Part shown: one piece after another, positions 42,948 through 51,967 of the stretch
Layout: each line of letters begins with the position of its first letter
Position numbering within the stretch: the first letter of the stretch is position 1
Assembly: GCA_027624955.1 (NCBI GenBank)
Contig: JAQBTG010000011.1
Span: 1-64,000, forward strand
DNA: 64,000 bases
Direction of reading: 5' to 3'
Source of the DNA: Pseudomonadota bacterium
GTDB taxonomy: Bacteria; Pseudomonadota; Alphaproteobacteria; UBA828
Program-made: the position numbers and the translations under genes
Notes under the pieces: generated by a model
Database searches by the model: none
Told to the model about the DNA's origin: nothing
The model's input: only the letters and a program-made list of their open reading frames with translations

Positions 42948-44330
42948 ATGCAAAGCGATTGCTTTGGCTTGGCCATGACGGCGGCGAGCCGCGAGGCCGC
43001 CCGCCACTATGACGAAACCCTGTGCGCCTTCCTTGGATTTCGTGGCGATACGGGCAGCCATCTAAAGCAGGCCCTGGCCGCCGATGAAGGCTTTTTTATG
43101 GGCCATTGCATCAAGGGCTATTTCTTCAAACTCTTCGCGCTACCCGCATTAGAAGAAAAAGCGACGCAATGCGCCGAGAATGCGCGCGAAATGGCCAAGG
43201 TCGTGAGCGCGCGCGAATGCGAGCATTTGGCGGCGCTCGAATCCTGGTGCGCCGGCGATATGGTCGAATGCACGGACCGGTGGGAGCGCATTCTGATCGA
43301 CTATCCGCGCGACATCCTGGCGCTCCGCCTGGCCCATTTCTGCCACTTTTATATGGGTGACAGCATTGGCATGCGCACTTCCGTAGCGCGCGTCCTGCCG
43401 GCCTGGGAAGCAGGCGGGCCGGGCGCCGGGTTCGTACACGGCATGTACGCCTTCGGCCTCGAGGAATGCGGTGAATACGTAGCCGCCCGCTCCATGGGAG
43501 AGCGAGCGGTGGAAGCCAATCCGGGCGATATATGGGCGGTACATGCGGTCGCCCATGTGCATGAAATGCAAGGCCAGTGCCAGGACGGAATCGCCTGGCT
43601 GAAGAGCACCGAAGACGGCTGGAGCGGCTGCAATAACTTCACCTACCATGTGTGGTGGCACCGCGCGCTTTATCATTATGAGCGTGAGCAATATGACGAG
43701 GTGCTGCGTCTTTACGATGCGCATATCCGCGCCGATCAATCGGACGACTATCTCGATATCAGCAATGCCGTCGCAACGTTGTGGCGCCTGGAGAATGCCG
43801 GCGTCGCCACCGGCGGGCGCTGGGAGGAACTGGCAGACAAGGCGGAAAAGCGCACCGGCGATCATCTCCTGGTCTTCGCTGATCTGCATTTCGCCATCGC
43901 GTTGGCTGCAGCAGGGCGTACCTCCGCGCTCGATGAAATGATCGCATCGATGGGTGCCGCCAAGTCCTACACGCGCAACAGGCAGGCGGAGGTTTTGAAT
44001 GCGGTCGGAACAGCTTTGGCGCAGGCGGTACGCGCGCAATATCACGGCGATTTCGATCTGGCGCTGAGCTTGATGCTGCCGCTGCGCTATCGTATCTGCT
44101 CCATCGGCGGCAGCCATGCGCAGCGCGATCTATTCGCGCAGATGCTCATCCGAGTAGCGCTTAAATGCGGCAAATATCCGCTCGCCAGTTCGCTCCTCCA
44201 GGAGCGCACCGCCTCGAAGCCAAACAATGCCCAGGCCTGGAAACTCTTGGCCACGGCACTTGAAGGCGAGGGAAAAGCAACAGACGCGGCGGCGGCTAGG
44301 CGCCGCGCCGAGCAGTTGCTCGCGGCGTGA
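42948..44330 (+). CDS. TPR-repeat protein of the TTC38 family
   Basis: 460 residues, helical throughout, about the length of TTC38-family proteins. Repeats are visible as paired helices: ETLCAFLGFRGDTGSHLKQALA, KATQCAENAREMAKVV, LESWCAGDMVECTDRWERIL and a block around YHVWWHRALYHYEREQYDEVLRLYDAHI. The conserved AVHAVAHVHEMQG and WHRALYHYE segments fit this family well. Function is unknown; protein-protein interaction is the usual inference. The frame is open far upstream (to 42333), but ATG 42948 gives the family's N-terminus, MQSDCFGLAMTA. Encoded divergently from the desulfinase-like gene, 78 nt away. Confidence 0.82.
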   Translation: MQSDCFGLAMTAASREAARHYDETLCAFLGFRGDTGSHLKQALAADEGFFMGHCIKGYFFKLFALPALEEKATQCAENAREMAKVVSARECEHLAALESWCAGDMVECTDRWERILIDYPRDILALRLAHFCHFYMGDSIGMRTSVARVLPAWEAGGPGAGFVHGMYAFGLEECGEYVAARSMGERAVEANPGDIWAVHAVAHVHEMQGQCQDGIAWLKSTEDGWSGCNNFTYHVWWHRALYHYEREQYDEVLRLYDAHIRADQSDDYLDISNAVATLWRLENAGVATGGRWEELADKAEKRTGDHLLVFADLHFAIALAAAGRTSALDEMIASMGAAKSYTRNRQAEVLNAVGTALAQAVRAQYHGDFDLALSLMLPLRYRICSIGGSHAQRDLFAQMLIRVALKCGKYPLASSLLQERTASKPNNAQAWKLLATALEGEGKATDAAAARRRAEQLLAA

Positions 44331-44367
44331 ACGACCCAAGAAAGATTCTGCCGAAAGGCACCACCCC

Positions 44368-44388
44368 CAGAATGCTTCATGCATTCTG
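44368..44388. repeat. Intergenic hairpin in the gap between convergent genes
   Basis: CAGAATGC (44368-44375) and GCATTCTG (44381-44388) form a perfect 8-bp stem with loop TTCAT, 38 nt after the TPR gene stop. It is followed further right by a second, stronger hairpin. No T-run. It may be part of an intergenic repeat or a bidirectional end signal. Confidence 0.4.
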
Positions 44389-44505
44389 GCAAGCGCGACC
44401 GCGCGCCCGAGTTAATACGAGGTAGCCAAGAGAGCGGACGCGACCGCCCGGCGTCTGAGGGACCAAAAAAATGCCCTTCGCGCTTGGCTTGCCGCTTTTC
44501 CCCAA

Positions 44506-44530
44506 CCCCTCTTCCCCCGGGGAAGAGGGG
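44506..44530. terminator. Strong GC hairpin between convergent genes
   Basis: CCCCTCTTCCCC (44506-44517) and GGGGAAGAGGGG (44519-44530) are perfect inverted 12-nt arms around a single C, so a real stem would be about 10 bp with a short loop. It lies 17 nt beyond the stop of the carboxymuconolactone-decarboxylase-type gene (44547) on the minus strand and 176 nt past the plus-strand TPR gene stop. A weak T-rich tail (CGCTTTTCCCC) is on the minus-strand side. It could terminate transcription from the right, or be a copy of a dispersed palindromic repeat. Confidence 0.45.
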
Positions 44531-44546
44531 CTTGTCGTGCGACTCG

Positions 44547-45152
44547 CTATCTTCCCATGTCGTGATATTCCGCATTTGGGCGGGCATCGACGGCACTGGC
44601 CAGACGATTCGAGGCGGCGTAGAAGGCGGCCACTTCGGCAATATCGAATATATCCTCGTCGCTGAATCCAGCGCGGCGCAGCGCGGCGCGGTCGCTTTCC
44701 TCGATCAACGCCGGCGTTGCGCTCAGCTTCCAGGCGAAATCAAGCATCGCGCGCTGACGCGCCGGCAGCTCGGCCGAGCGGTAATTGGTCGCCAATTGAT
44801 CGCCGAGATGCGCATCGCCCGAGAGCACCCGCACCGCCGCGCCATGCGCGACCAGGCAGTAATGGCAATGGTTTACCGAGGACACCACCACCGCGATCAT
44901 CTCGCGCTCCAGCCTGGTCAGCCCGGACTCGCCCAGCATCAGCTCGTTATTATATTGCCGGAAATGCTCCAGCCGCCCGGGCCGCAGGGTGTAAGAGCGG
45001 AAGACGTTGGGCACGAAGCCGAGTTTCTCGATGAATTTTGCAAACAGCGCCTTGATCGCTGGGTCGAGACGACGCTGATCGGGCAATTTGAGCGCATGCA
45101 CCGGGTTGGCCCGGGTCTTGCCGGGTTTGCCGGATTTGCTCGGCCGCGCCAT
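44547..45152 (-). CDS. Peroxidase-related (AhpD/carboxymuconolactone decarboxylase-fold) protein
   Basis: 201 residues. The CxxC active pair sits in SVNHCHYCLVAHG (Cys-His-Tyr-Cys) with the following His that defines the AhpD fold, preceded by LTRLEREMIAVVVSS. This is the uncharacterised peroxidase-related subgroup with the longer N-terminal basic stretch (KSGKPGKTRANPVHALKLPDQ). It would reduce alkyl hydroperoxides or be a thiol-disulfide partner. It starts directly at the aroC stop (ATG at 45152, aroC stop 45153-45155), so the two are translationally coupled with fabI upstream. Confidence 0.85.
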   Translation of the reverse strand: MARPSKSGKPGKTRANPVHALKLPDQRRLDPAIKALFAKFIEKLGFVPNVFRSYTLRPGRLEHFRQYNNELMLGESGLTRLEREMIAVVVSSVNHCHYCLVAHGAAVRVLSGDAHLGDQLATNYRSAELPARQRAMLDFAWKLSATPALIEESDRAALRRAGFSDEDIFDIAEVAAFYAASNRLASAVDARPNAEYHDMGR

Positions 45153-46226
45153 TTAGCCGCACTGGGCGCGGTGGAGCAGCAAATGATCGGCCAGCACGCA
45201 GGCCATCATCGCTTCACCGACCGGCACGGCGCGGATGCCGACGCAGGGATCATGCCGGCCCTTGGTCGAAATCTCGGCGTTCTCGCCGGCCAGAGTCACC
45301 GTTTGCCGAGGCTTCAAGATCGAGCTGGTCGGCTTGACGGCAAAGCGGACGCGGATGTCCTGGCCGGTCGAAATACCGCCCAGGATGCCGCCCGCATTGT
45401 TCGAGAGAAATTCGGGTTGGCCGTCCGTGCCGCTGCGCATTTCATCGGCATTGTCCTCGCCGCTCAGCCGCGCCGCGGCGAATCCGGCGCCGATTTCGAC
45501 GCCCTTCACGGCGTGAATGCTCATCATCGCGGCGGCCAGATCGGCGTCCAGCTTACCGTAATGCGGCGCACCGAGACCGGCCGGTACGCCCGATGCCTCG
45601 ATTTCAATGATCGCGCCGACCGACGAGCCGGCCTTGCGCACGCCATCGAGATAGGTTTCCCATCCCACCACCGCCGCCGCATCCGGGCACCAAAAATCAT
45701 TCGCCGTGGTGGCCGCCCAATCCCAGCGCCCGCGATCTACTTCTTTCTCGCCGAGCTGCACCAAGGCGCCACGAATGGTGATGTCGGGCCCCAATATGAT
45801 GCGCGCGACCGCGCCGGCGGCAACGCGCATGGCGGTTTCGCGCGCGCTTGCCCGCCCGCCGCCGCGATGGTCGCGGATGCCGTATTTGGCTTGATAGGTG
45901 AAATCAGCGTGGCCCGGGCGGTAGCGGTCGAGGTTCTTGTCATAATCGCCGGAGCGCGCGTCTTGATTTTGAATTTCGAGCGCAATCGGCGTCCCGGTCG
46001 TCAGGCCCTCAAAGGTGCCGGAGAGGATGGCGACGCTGTCGCTCTCTTTGCGCTGGGTGACGAAGCGCGATTGTCCGGGGCGGCGCTTATCGAGAAAGGG
46101 CTGAATATTGCTGGTGTCGAGCGCCAGACGCGGCGGCACGCCGTCGAGCACGCAGCCGATCGCCGGGCCATGGCTTTCGCCCCATGTCGTGACGCGAAAC
46201 AATCGCCCGAAGCTGTTGAACGACAT
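45153..46226 (-). CDS. aroC: Chorismate synthase
   Basis: 357 residues. Signature segments: [18 protein letters not shown] at the N-terminus, [23 protein letters not shown] (in shorter pieces: [26 protein letters not shown]), GVEIGAGF and [15 protein letters not shown] near the end. The enzyme makes chorismate from EPSP with reduced FMN, the last common step of aromatic synthesis. ATG 46226 is 3 nt after the fabI stop. The fabI-aroC-AhpD-like order is a compact housekeeping operon. Length and motifs are normal. Confidence 0.95.
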   Translation of the reverse strand: MSFNSFGRLFRVTTWGESHGPAIGCVLDGVPPRLALDTSNIQPFLDKRRPGQSRFVTQRKESDSVAILSGTFEGLTTGTPIALEIQNQDARSGDYDKNLDRYRPGHADFTYQAKYGIRDHRGGGRASARETAMRVAAGAVARIILGPDITIRGALVQLGEKEVDRGRWDWAATTANDFWCPDAAAVVGWETYLDGVRKAGSSVGAIIEIEASGVPAGLGAPHYGKLDADLAAAMMSIHAVKGVEIGAGFAAARLSGEDNADEMRSGTDGQPEFLSNNAGGILGGISTGQDIRVRFAVKPTSSILKPRQTVTLAGENAEISTKGRHDPCVGIRAVPVGEAMMACVLADHLLLHRAQCG

Positions 46227-46229
46227 GGG

Positions 46230-47042
46230 TCAAACCACCGAAATATCCGGCGCGTCCGGGTGTTTCATTCCAACAACATGGTAGCCGCAATCGACATGAT
46301 GAATCTCGCCGGTGACGCCGCTGCTGAGATCGCTGAGAAAATACACGCCGGCGCCGCCCACCTCGTCGATGGTGACGTTGCGCCGGAGCGGCGCGTTATA
46401 CTCGTTCCATTTCAGAATATAGCGAAAATCACCAATGCCGGACGCCGCCAGAGTCTTGATCGGCCCGGCGGAAATCGCGTTGACGCGGATCTTGTCGGTG
46501 CCTAAATCGGCGGCGAGATAGCGCACGCTCGCTTCGAGCGCCGCTTTGGCGACCCCCATGACATTATAATGCGGCATCACCCGCTCGGCGCCCGCATAGG
46601 TCAGCGTCAGCAGGCTGCCGCCGTCCGGCATCAACACCGCCGCATGGCGGCAGAGCGCGGTGAAGGAATAGCAGGATATGGCCAGGGTTGAGGTGAAGTT
46701 CTCCGCCGTCGTGTCGAGATAGCGGCCCTTCAGTTCCTCTTTGTCGGAGAAGGCGATGGCGTGGACGAGAAAATCTAATTTTCCCCATTTAGATTTGATC
46801 GCCGCGAACAGCGCTTCGATGCTCGCATTATCGGTTACATCGCACGGCAGAATGACGTCGGAACCGACTGATTCGGCGAGTGGTATCACGCGTTTTTGCA
46901 GCGCCTCGCCCTGATAGCTGAAGGCGAGTTCCGCACCGTGGCTGGCGGCAGCGCGGGCGATGCCCCAAGCGAGCGAGCGCTCGTTGGCGACGCCCATGAT
47001 GAGCCCCCGTTTTCCCGCCATGAGCAAGCTTGAATCGTTCAT
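46230..47042 (-). CDS. fabI: Enoyl-[acyl-carrier-protein] reductase (NADH), FabI type
   Basis: 270 residues. The N-terminal MAGKRGLIMGVANERSLAWGIA with the late Gly pattern (GVANERSLAWG) is diagnostic of FabI rather than other SDRs. Tyr149, Tyr159 and Lys166 give the Tyr-x6-Lys motif (PHYNVMGVAKAALE). It reduces enoyl-ACP in fatty-acid elongation in the cytoplasm. I start at ATG 47042 (MNDSSLLMAGK); the frame extends 25 codons further with no homology-like features. First gene of the fabI-aroC-AhpD-like operon. Confidence 0.95.
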   Translation of the reverse strand: MNDSSLLMAGKRGLIMGVANERSLAWGIARAAASHGAELAFSYQGEALQKRVIPLAESVGSDVILPCDVTDNASIEALFAAIKSKWGKLDFLVHAIAFSDKEELKGRYLDTTAENFTSTLAISCYSFTALCRHAAVLMPDGGSLLTLTYAGAERVMPHYNVMGVAKAALEASVRYLAADLGTDKIRVNAISAGPIKTLAASGIGDFRYILKWNEYNAPLRRNVTIDEVGGAGVYFLSDLSSGVTGEIHHVDCGYHVVGMKHPDAPDISVV

Positions 47043-47187
47043 GAAATCCCCGAGTTTGGCGTATTTGAGAGGCCCGAATCCGAGCGCACGCATCCTACAC
47101 CAAAGCACTCGGCGCATGAAACACCTGCGTCCAGCTATCGCCTATTCGCAGGGTGGCGGGATTCCGTAAGGTTTGCTGAGCGGCCAG

Positions 47188-47670
47188 TCAGTTAACGATG
47201 CGCCAGCTGCCGTCCTCTTGGCGGCAGGCAGTACCGTAGGCCTGTTGGGTCTCACCGCCGATGGTGACGGTTTGCTGATATTCGCGGCACGGCTGGCCCG
47301 AATCCGAATACGACGTGCGGACCGGCGTGATGGTGCCGCTATTGCCGCTATCGGGATTGCTCCAGGTGCTGCTTTGGCCAGTTGGCGTGGATTCGAGTGC
47401 AACGTCGGCAGTGCGCTCGGCATAAAGCTGATCTGCTTTGTCGAGCGATGAGCCGACTTCCTGGCCGATAAAGAAGCCGAGCAGGGCACCGACCGCAGTG
47501 GCCGCGAGCTGGCCCGTACCGCCGCCGATCTGCGCGCCGGCCAAACCGCCCAAAGCAGCGCCGCCAAGCGAGCCGAGCGTTTCTTTATCGCCTGCGTTTT
47601 GATTGCAGGCGCCGAGCCCGACCATGCCAATTAAAGCAATGCCGAGGGCTGCGTTTCGCACGAGTCTCAT
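47188..47670 (-). CDS. Glycine-zipper lipoprotein (Rickettsia 17-kDa surface antigen-like)
   Basis: 160 residues. Signal peptide with lipobox LGAC at Cys22, then a glycine zipper GSLGGAALGGLAGAQIGGGTGQ at about 33-54 continuing to GALLGFFIG (62-70), and a C-terminal domain with GQPCREYQQTVTIGGETQQAYGTACRQEDGSW. This matches the alphaproteobacterial 17-kDa surface antigen family, outer-membrane lipoproteins of unclear function. ATG 47670 has AGGAGAC upstream. It stands alone between fabI and pdxH. Confidence 0.9.
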   Translation of the reverse strand: MRLVRNAALGIALIGMVGLGACNQNAGDKETLGSLGGAALGGLAGAQIGGGTGQLAATAVGALLGFFIGQEVGSSLDKADQLYAERTADVALESTPTGQSSTWSNPDSGNSGTITPVRTSYSDSGQPCREYQQTVTIGGETQQAYGTACRQEDGSWRIVN

Positions 47671-47884
47671 GATCCTGTCTCCTCAGTTTAGAGCTATCCG
47701 CGGACCGCATTGCCAAACGCAGCGGCTTCACCTTGTCACCATATAGGCAAAATTGGCGAATTTCTCAATATAGCAAAAAATTGTGGCGGTTTTATGTGTT
47801 TGTGATCACAGTATGGTGAGTGCTTTTCCTGGCGGCGCAGCAATAAGACGTTAATAAAAAACGATAAAACGGAAAATAATCGGC

Positions 47885-48475
47885 ATGGCGATACGTGAGG
47901 ACAAAGACCCCTTCGACCTGTTCGCGGAATGGTATGCCGCCGCCGCCGAAAGCGGACTGGATGAGCCAACAGCGGTCAACCTGGCCACGGCGGATGAAAC
48001 CGGGCGGCCCAGTACGCGGATGGTGCTGTTGAAGGGCTATGACGACAAGGGCTTCGTCTTCTACACCAATCTCGGCAGCCGCAAGGGCCGCCAATTGAGC
48101 GCCAATCCGTTTGCTGCGATGTGTTTTTATTGGATGCCGCTCGGCCGCCAAGTGCGCATTGAGGGCCCGGTGTCGGCGGTCTCGGCGGCAGAGGCCGATG
48201 CCTATTTCGCCTCGCGCCATAAAGACAGTCAGATCGGCGCCTGGGCGTCGAAGCAATCAACGCCCTTGGAAGGCAGGCTCGCGCTCGAGCGCCGTGTCGC
48301 CAAATATGTTCTCAAATTCGGCATCGGCAAAGTGCCGCGGCCGGATTTCTGGTCGGGTTTCAGACTGACGCCTGAGCGCATCGAATTCTGGCAGGACCGG
48401 CCGTCGCGCCTGCATGAGCGGCGGTTGTTCGAGCGCGCCGGTGCCGGCTGGACCACACAGCGGTTGTTTCCTTAG
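47885..48475 (+). CDS. pdxH: Pyridoxine/pyridoxamine 5'-phosphate oxidase
   Basis: 196 residues. Characteristic stretches: [32 protein letters not shown] (in parts: [24 protein letters not shown]), [17 protein letters not shown] and the C-terminal [11 protein letters not shown] and [10 protein letters not shown], with the FMN-binding RxV/K residues. It makes pyridoxal phosphate, the cofactor of the two aminotransferases and ALA synthase in this window. The 214-nt region before it is AT-rich and carries a good promoter candidate but no riboswitch that I can recognise. Confidence 0.94.
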   Translation: MAIREDKDPFDLFAEWYAAAAESGLDEPTAVNLATADETGRPSTRMVLLKGYDDKGFVFYTNLGSRKGRQLSANPFAAMCFYWMPLGRQVRIEGPVSAVSAAEADAYFASRHKDSQIGAWASKQSTPLEGRLALERRVAKYVLKFGIGKVPRPDFWSGFRLTPERIEFWQDRPSRLHERRLFERAGAGWTTQRLFP

Positions 48476-48515
48476 GGCAGGGCCGAGGGCGGCAAATAGG
48501 CAGGGCCGAGGGCGG
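48476..48515. repeat. Imperfectly spaced 17-nt direct repeat after pdxH
   Basis: GGCAGGGCCGAGGGCGG occurs at 48476-48492 and 48499-48515, separated by CAAATA, immediately after the pdxH stop. Two exact copies suggest local duplication or a small dispersed repeat. No function visible. Confidence 0.55.
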
Positions 48516-48557
48516 TGTAATTTTCACCGCTCGGCTGTATCGGGCTAAACTGGGCAT

Positions 48558-49469
48558 ATGACAGCGCGTCCGATATCGAGCGACCAAGCCAAGCGGCTGA
48601 TGCAGCGCGCGACGATGGCTGCGGTCGGCGTTGCGTTGGTGCTCATCGTCCTCAAGCTTGCCGCCTGGTTGATCACTGATTCAGTCAGCCTGTTATCGTC
48701 TCTGGCCGATTCGGCGATGGATGCGCTGGCCTCGCTGGTCAATCTGTTTGCCGTGCGCCATGCCTTGCAACCCGCTGATTCAGAACACAGATTTGGCCAT
48801 GGCAAGGCGGAACCCCTGGCCGGACTAGGGCAGGCGGCGTTCATCAGCGCCTCCGGTATCTATCTTATTTTCGAAGCAATCGGCCGCCTGTTGGAGCCGC
48901 GCGCCATCGAGCAGGGCGTGCTCGGGCTCGGCGTGATGGCGTTTTCCATCGTCGTCACCAGTGCGTTGGTGGTCTATCAGCGCTCGGTCATCCGGCGTAC
49001 CGATTCGCTCGCGATTCGCGCCGATTCGGTGCATTACGCCACCGATATACTGGTCAATGCCGGAGTTATCGTATCGCTATTGTTGGTGATGTTCCTCGAT
49101 TGGGGCGCCGCCGATCCGATTGTTGCGCTGATCATTGCCGGCTTCATTATTTACAGTGCCTTCCGGATCGCCCGCGAATCGCTCAACCATCTGATGGATC
49201 GCGAATTGCCCGATGCCGATCGTGACAACATCAAGAAAATCGCCTTACGTCATCCCTCGGTGATCGATTGTCACGACCTCAAAACCCGCGCCGCCGGGCT
49301 CAACAGTTTCATCCAATTGCATATCTCGATGGATGGCGGGTTGACCTTGGATGAATCGCACATCGTCTCCGACGCGGTCGAAATGGCCATTCTCGCCGCC
49401 TATCCCAACGCAGAAGTAATCATCCACGCTGACCCCGAAGGCCTCGACGAAGAGCGCCAGGAATTTTGA
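48558..49469 (+). CDS. Cation diffusion facilitator family transporter (FieF-like)
   Basis: 303 residues with six membrane segments and a C-terminal cytoplasmic domain from about 205. Metal-site motifs: SLADSAMDAL in segment 2 (Asp51 and Asp55), HRFGHGKAEPLAG in the loop, and VHYATDILVN in segment 5 with His and Asp. The DxxxD plus HxxxD layout is that of FieF/YiiP, which exports Zn2+ and Fe2+ in exchange for protons. The C-terminal part holds DLKTRAAGLNSFIQLHISMDG and HADPEGLDE with further metal-binding His. Start ATG 48558. Confidence 0.93.
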   Translation: MTARPISSDQAKRLMQRATMAAVGVALVLIVLKLAAWLITDSVSLLSSLADSAMDALASLVNLFAVRHALQPADSEHRFGHGKAEPLAGLGQAAFISASGIYLIFEAIGRLLEPRAIEQGVLGLGVMAFSIVVTSALVVYQRSVIRRTDSLAIRADSVHYATDILVNAGVIVSLLLVMFLDWGAADPIVALIIAGFIIYSAFRIARESLNHLMDRELPDADRDNIKKIALRHPSVIDCHDLKTRAAGLNSFIQLHISMDGGLTLDESHIVSDAVEMAILAAYPNAEVIIHADPEGLDEERQEF

Positions 49470-49481
49470 GGTAACGCGCTT

Positions 49482-50720
49482 TCAGTCGGCGCCGGCCGTG
49501 GTGCTGACAGGGGTGCTGACAGTGGTGCCGGCTTCGAGGTGACGCGGGCGCATCGGCAGCCACATTGCGGCGAAGCCGACTGCTAGGGCGCAGGCGGCGA
49601 GCATCGCGAACAGCCAGGTGAACCCGCCGCCCGTGGTGTGCAACGCCGCAATTATCGGCACCGACAACGCACTAGCGCCAAGCGCGAGGGAAAACTTCAA
49701 GCCGAAGATGCGCGAGCGCAGGTGGTCGGGCGTGTGGCGGGTCAACAGCGCATCCTGGATCGGAATTTCACCAAATATGACCACCAGCAAGGCGAAGGCC
49801 GCGATCAGCAGGCCGACCTGTGAAACCATGCCGACCACTATCAACAGCGGAACCTGCAAAAACAGCGCGCCGATCCACACCGATTTGATCGGAAACCTGT
49901 CGACAAGCAGGCCGGTGGCGATCTGGGTAAAGGCCGCGATGGCGATCGCTACCGACACCATGCCGCCGACGCCGAGCCCCGATGACGCGATGTCGCCGAG
50001 CCCCTCTTCGAACAGTTTGGGCAGCGCGATGGTGCTGGTCTGGAACACCACCCCAACCAAAAACGCCGCCATACCGAGAATGCCAATGACCCGCCACATG
50101 GCTTGGCGCGCCTCCGGTGAGGCAGCTATTGCCGCCATCATATTTTCCTTCTTCGGCGCGGCGACCTTGTCCTCCACTGGCCAGGAGCGTGACGCCACGA
50201 CGTACACCACGCCGGTCAGCACGGCCACCGCGCCGGGGATATAGAACGCCGCGCCCCACGATATCCAATCGCCGAGCGCGCCGGCGACCAACGCTGCCGC
50301 AGCGAGACCCATATTGCCCCACACGCCGTTGATGCCCAACAGCCGCCCAACTTTCTCTCGTCCCTGGACGATCATCGCAATACCGACCGGATGATAGATC
50401 GAGGCAAACAGGCCGATGAAGAATAAGCCGATGGCGATTTCGAGTTGGCTGCGCGCCATGCCGGTGAGGATCGCTGACGCACCGATGCCGAAAAAGAATA
50501 TCGCCATCATGCCCGAGCGGCTCCAGCGGTCGGCGAGCCAGCCGGCCGGTATGGCGCCAGCGGCAAAGGCCACGAGTCCCGGTGTCGCCAGCAGCAGCAA
50601 TTCGTCGTAGGGCTGATCGAATTGATGCTGCAACGTCAGGACGACGGTCGGATAGAGGAACACGAACAGATGGTCGTAAAAATGACCGACGTAGAGAAAT
50701 AAAAGGCGCGAGCGGTTCAT
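49482..50720 (-). CDS. Major facilitator superfamily transporter
   Basis: 412 residues with twelve hydrophobic segments. The loop between segments 2 and 3 is GWLADRWSRSGMM, a form of the MFS motif A, and the fold repeats around SIYHPVGIAMIVQGREKVGRLLG. It begins close to MNRSRLLFLYVGHFYDHLFVFLYPTVVLTLQHQF, a start often seen in fosmidomycin-resistance-like carriers (short parts: GHFYDHLFVF, YPTVVLTLQ), hence fsr-like is a reasonable guess. Transcribed towards the CDF gene, ending 12 nt past its stop. Substrate unknown. Confidence 0.88.
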   Translation of the reverse strand: MNRSRLLFLYVGHFYDHLFVFLYPTVVLTLQHQFDQPYDELLLLATPGLVAFAAGAIPAGWLADRWSRSGMMAIFFFGIGASAILTGMARSQLEIAIGLFFIGLFASIYHPVGIAMIVQGREKVGRLLGINGVWGNMGLAAAALVAGALGDWISWGAAFYIPGAVAVLTGVVYVVASRSWPVEDKVAAPKKENMMAAIAASPEARQAMWRVIGILGMAAFLVGVVFQTSTIALPKLFEEGLGDIASSGLGVGGMVSVAIAIAAFTQIATGLLVDRFPIKSVWIGALFLQVPLLIVVGMVSQVGLLIAAFALLVVIFGEIPIQDALLTRHTPDHLRSRIFGLKFSLALGASALSVPIIAALHTTGGGFTWLFAMLAACALAVGFAAMWLPMRPRHLEAGTTVSTPVSTTAGAD

Positions 50721-50827
50721 TCGCTATGTTCTCTCAAAATCGCCGTGGCGCGGCCTGAGTTTCCGGGCAGCTTACCCACCGTCACGCGACGATAACAGCA
50801 ACTGCGGAGCCACACCATAATTGCCCT

Positions 50828-50861
50828 GAGTGTGGCCGCCACTTGAGTGTGGCCGCCACTT
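50828..50861. repeat. Perfect tandem 17-nt repeat
   Basis: GAGTGTGGCCGCCACTT occurs twice in direct succession (50828-50844 and 50845-50861), downstream of the metallo-hydrolase gene (on the minus strand) and upstream of the MFS gene start. Each unit contains AGTG/CACT as small inverted arms. Its role is unknown; replication slippage is the simplest origin. Confidence 0.7.
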
Positions 50862-50917
50862 GCAGCCTCTTCCATGAAAAGGCGCGCGGCTTCAGCCGGG
50901 CCCCGGCGATCCGCGCC

Positions 50918-51898
50918 TTATCGCTTGGCGCAGCCGTCTACGCAATCGCCGTGGGCGTTGAACGTCATCACCTGTTCGCTCAACGGTACATGCACCGGCA
51001 CTCTCGAAGCGCGGATGAACATATCCGTTTTGCTGCCCGTGATGACGATGCCGTCTTTGGTGGCGACCTCGTTGGCGTGGCTGGCGATCACCGAGTTTGG
51101 CCGCACCAGTTCGTTGATGACGAACGCCGCTTCCTTCGGTCCAGTGGTGAACACATCGCCGATATTCATCACCACAAGCTGTGCACGATAATGCCGGCGC
51201 ACCACGCTCTCCTGTTCCGCCGTAATGCCGGTATCGCCAGATAGATACGCGCTCAGCCCGTTCGAGAACGTCAGCACATAGCCGGTCGGCGGGCCGACAT
51301 AGGCGCCAAGCCCGGCGGCAGACAGAAGCGCGCCAAGTTCACCGCCGATCATTGCCGGATTGACGGCGTTCGAATGGGCCGCCGGCACCGTGGTGATGGT
51401 GACCCCGCCAATCTGGCGCGCCCCGCCGAAGCGCGCCAGCAACGAATTCCCCGGATCGCCGCCAAGCGCCTGCAGTTTATTGGCGAAAAATTGGGGCATC
51501 TCGCTGCCGGTGACGATCTTGGCGTCCTTGAACAGCGCGATGTTGATCAGATTGGTATTGGGCAGCGCGCTAACCGATAGATCCGGTTCGCCGCAGCTCC
51601 CGGCATTGGGCGCCGGCTGATGCTTGTCGCCGACATGATCGCCGTGCATATGGCTCGCCAGGATCACATCGATCCGGCCGAGGCGCGGATCCTTCGGGCC
51701 AGCCACCGTACGGCCCGGGTCGTAGAGAATGCGCGTACCGTCCGGGTCCTCAAAGATCATCGCCCGGTCAAACTTGCAAAATTCTCCCTTTACCAACCCG
51801 AGCGGCGTCACCTTCACACCCTCCGCCGCCGTTGCCGGTGGAGTGAAACCGGCCACGGTCATCGCCAGCGCCGCTAAAAATGGAAATATGACGCGCAT
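50918..51898 (-). CDS. Exported metallo-beta-lactamase-fold hydrolase
   Basis: 326 residues. Signal peptide to about residue 24 (PPATAAEG). The binuclear zinc motif HMHGDH is at His83-x-His85-x-Asp87-His88. It is followed by a late His in AHSNAVNPAMIGG and an Asp-containing YLSGDTGITAEQ, the usual metal bridges, so all ligands look present. ATG 51898 has GAGGAGG at 7 nt; the upstream in-frame ATG lacks one. It is probably a periplasmic hydrolase (UlaG/lactonase-like). The C-terminal HGDCVDGCAKR holds two Cys that may bond. Confidence 0.87.
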   Translation of the reverse strand: MRVIFPFLAALAMTVAGFTPPATAAEGVKVTPLGLVKGEFCKFDRAMIFEDPDGTRILYDPGRTVAGPKDPRLGRIDVILASHMHGDHVGDKHQPAPNAGSCGEPDLSVSALPNTNLINIALFKDAKIVTGSEMPQFFANKLQALGGDPGNSLLARFGGARQIGGVTITTVPAAHSNAVNPAMIGGELGALLSAAGLGAYVGPPTGYVLTFSNGLSAYLSGDTGITAEQESVVRRHYRAQLVVMNIGDVFTTGPKEAAFVINELVRPNSVIASHANEVATKDGIVITGSKTDMFIRASRVPVHVPLSEQVMTFNAHGDCVDGCAKR

Positions 51899-51967
51899 TG
51901 CCCGTCCTCCTCTGAATGGCTGCACCGGGTATCGTAGTCCGTTCCCGTATCGTAATCCGCCCACCCG

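Noticed and set aside
44379-46505. 708-codon plus-strand frame antisense to aroC
   Set aside because: aroC, fabI and the AhpD-type gene are unmistakable on the minus strand. The frame is a shadow.
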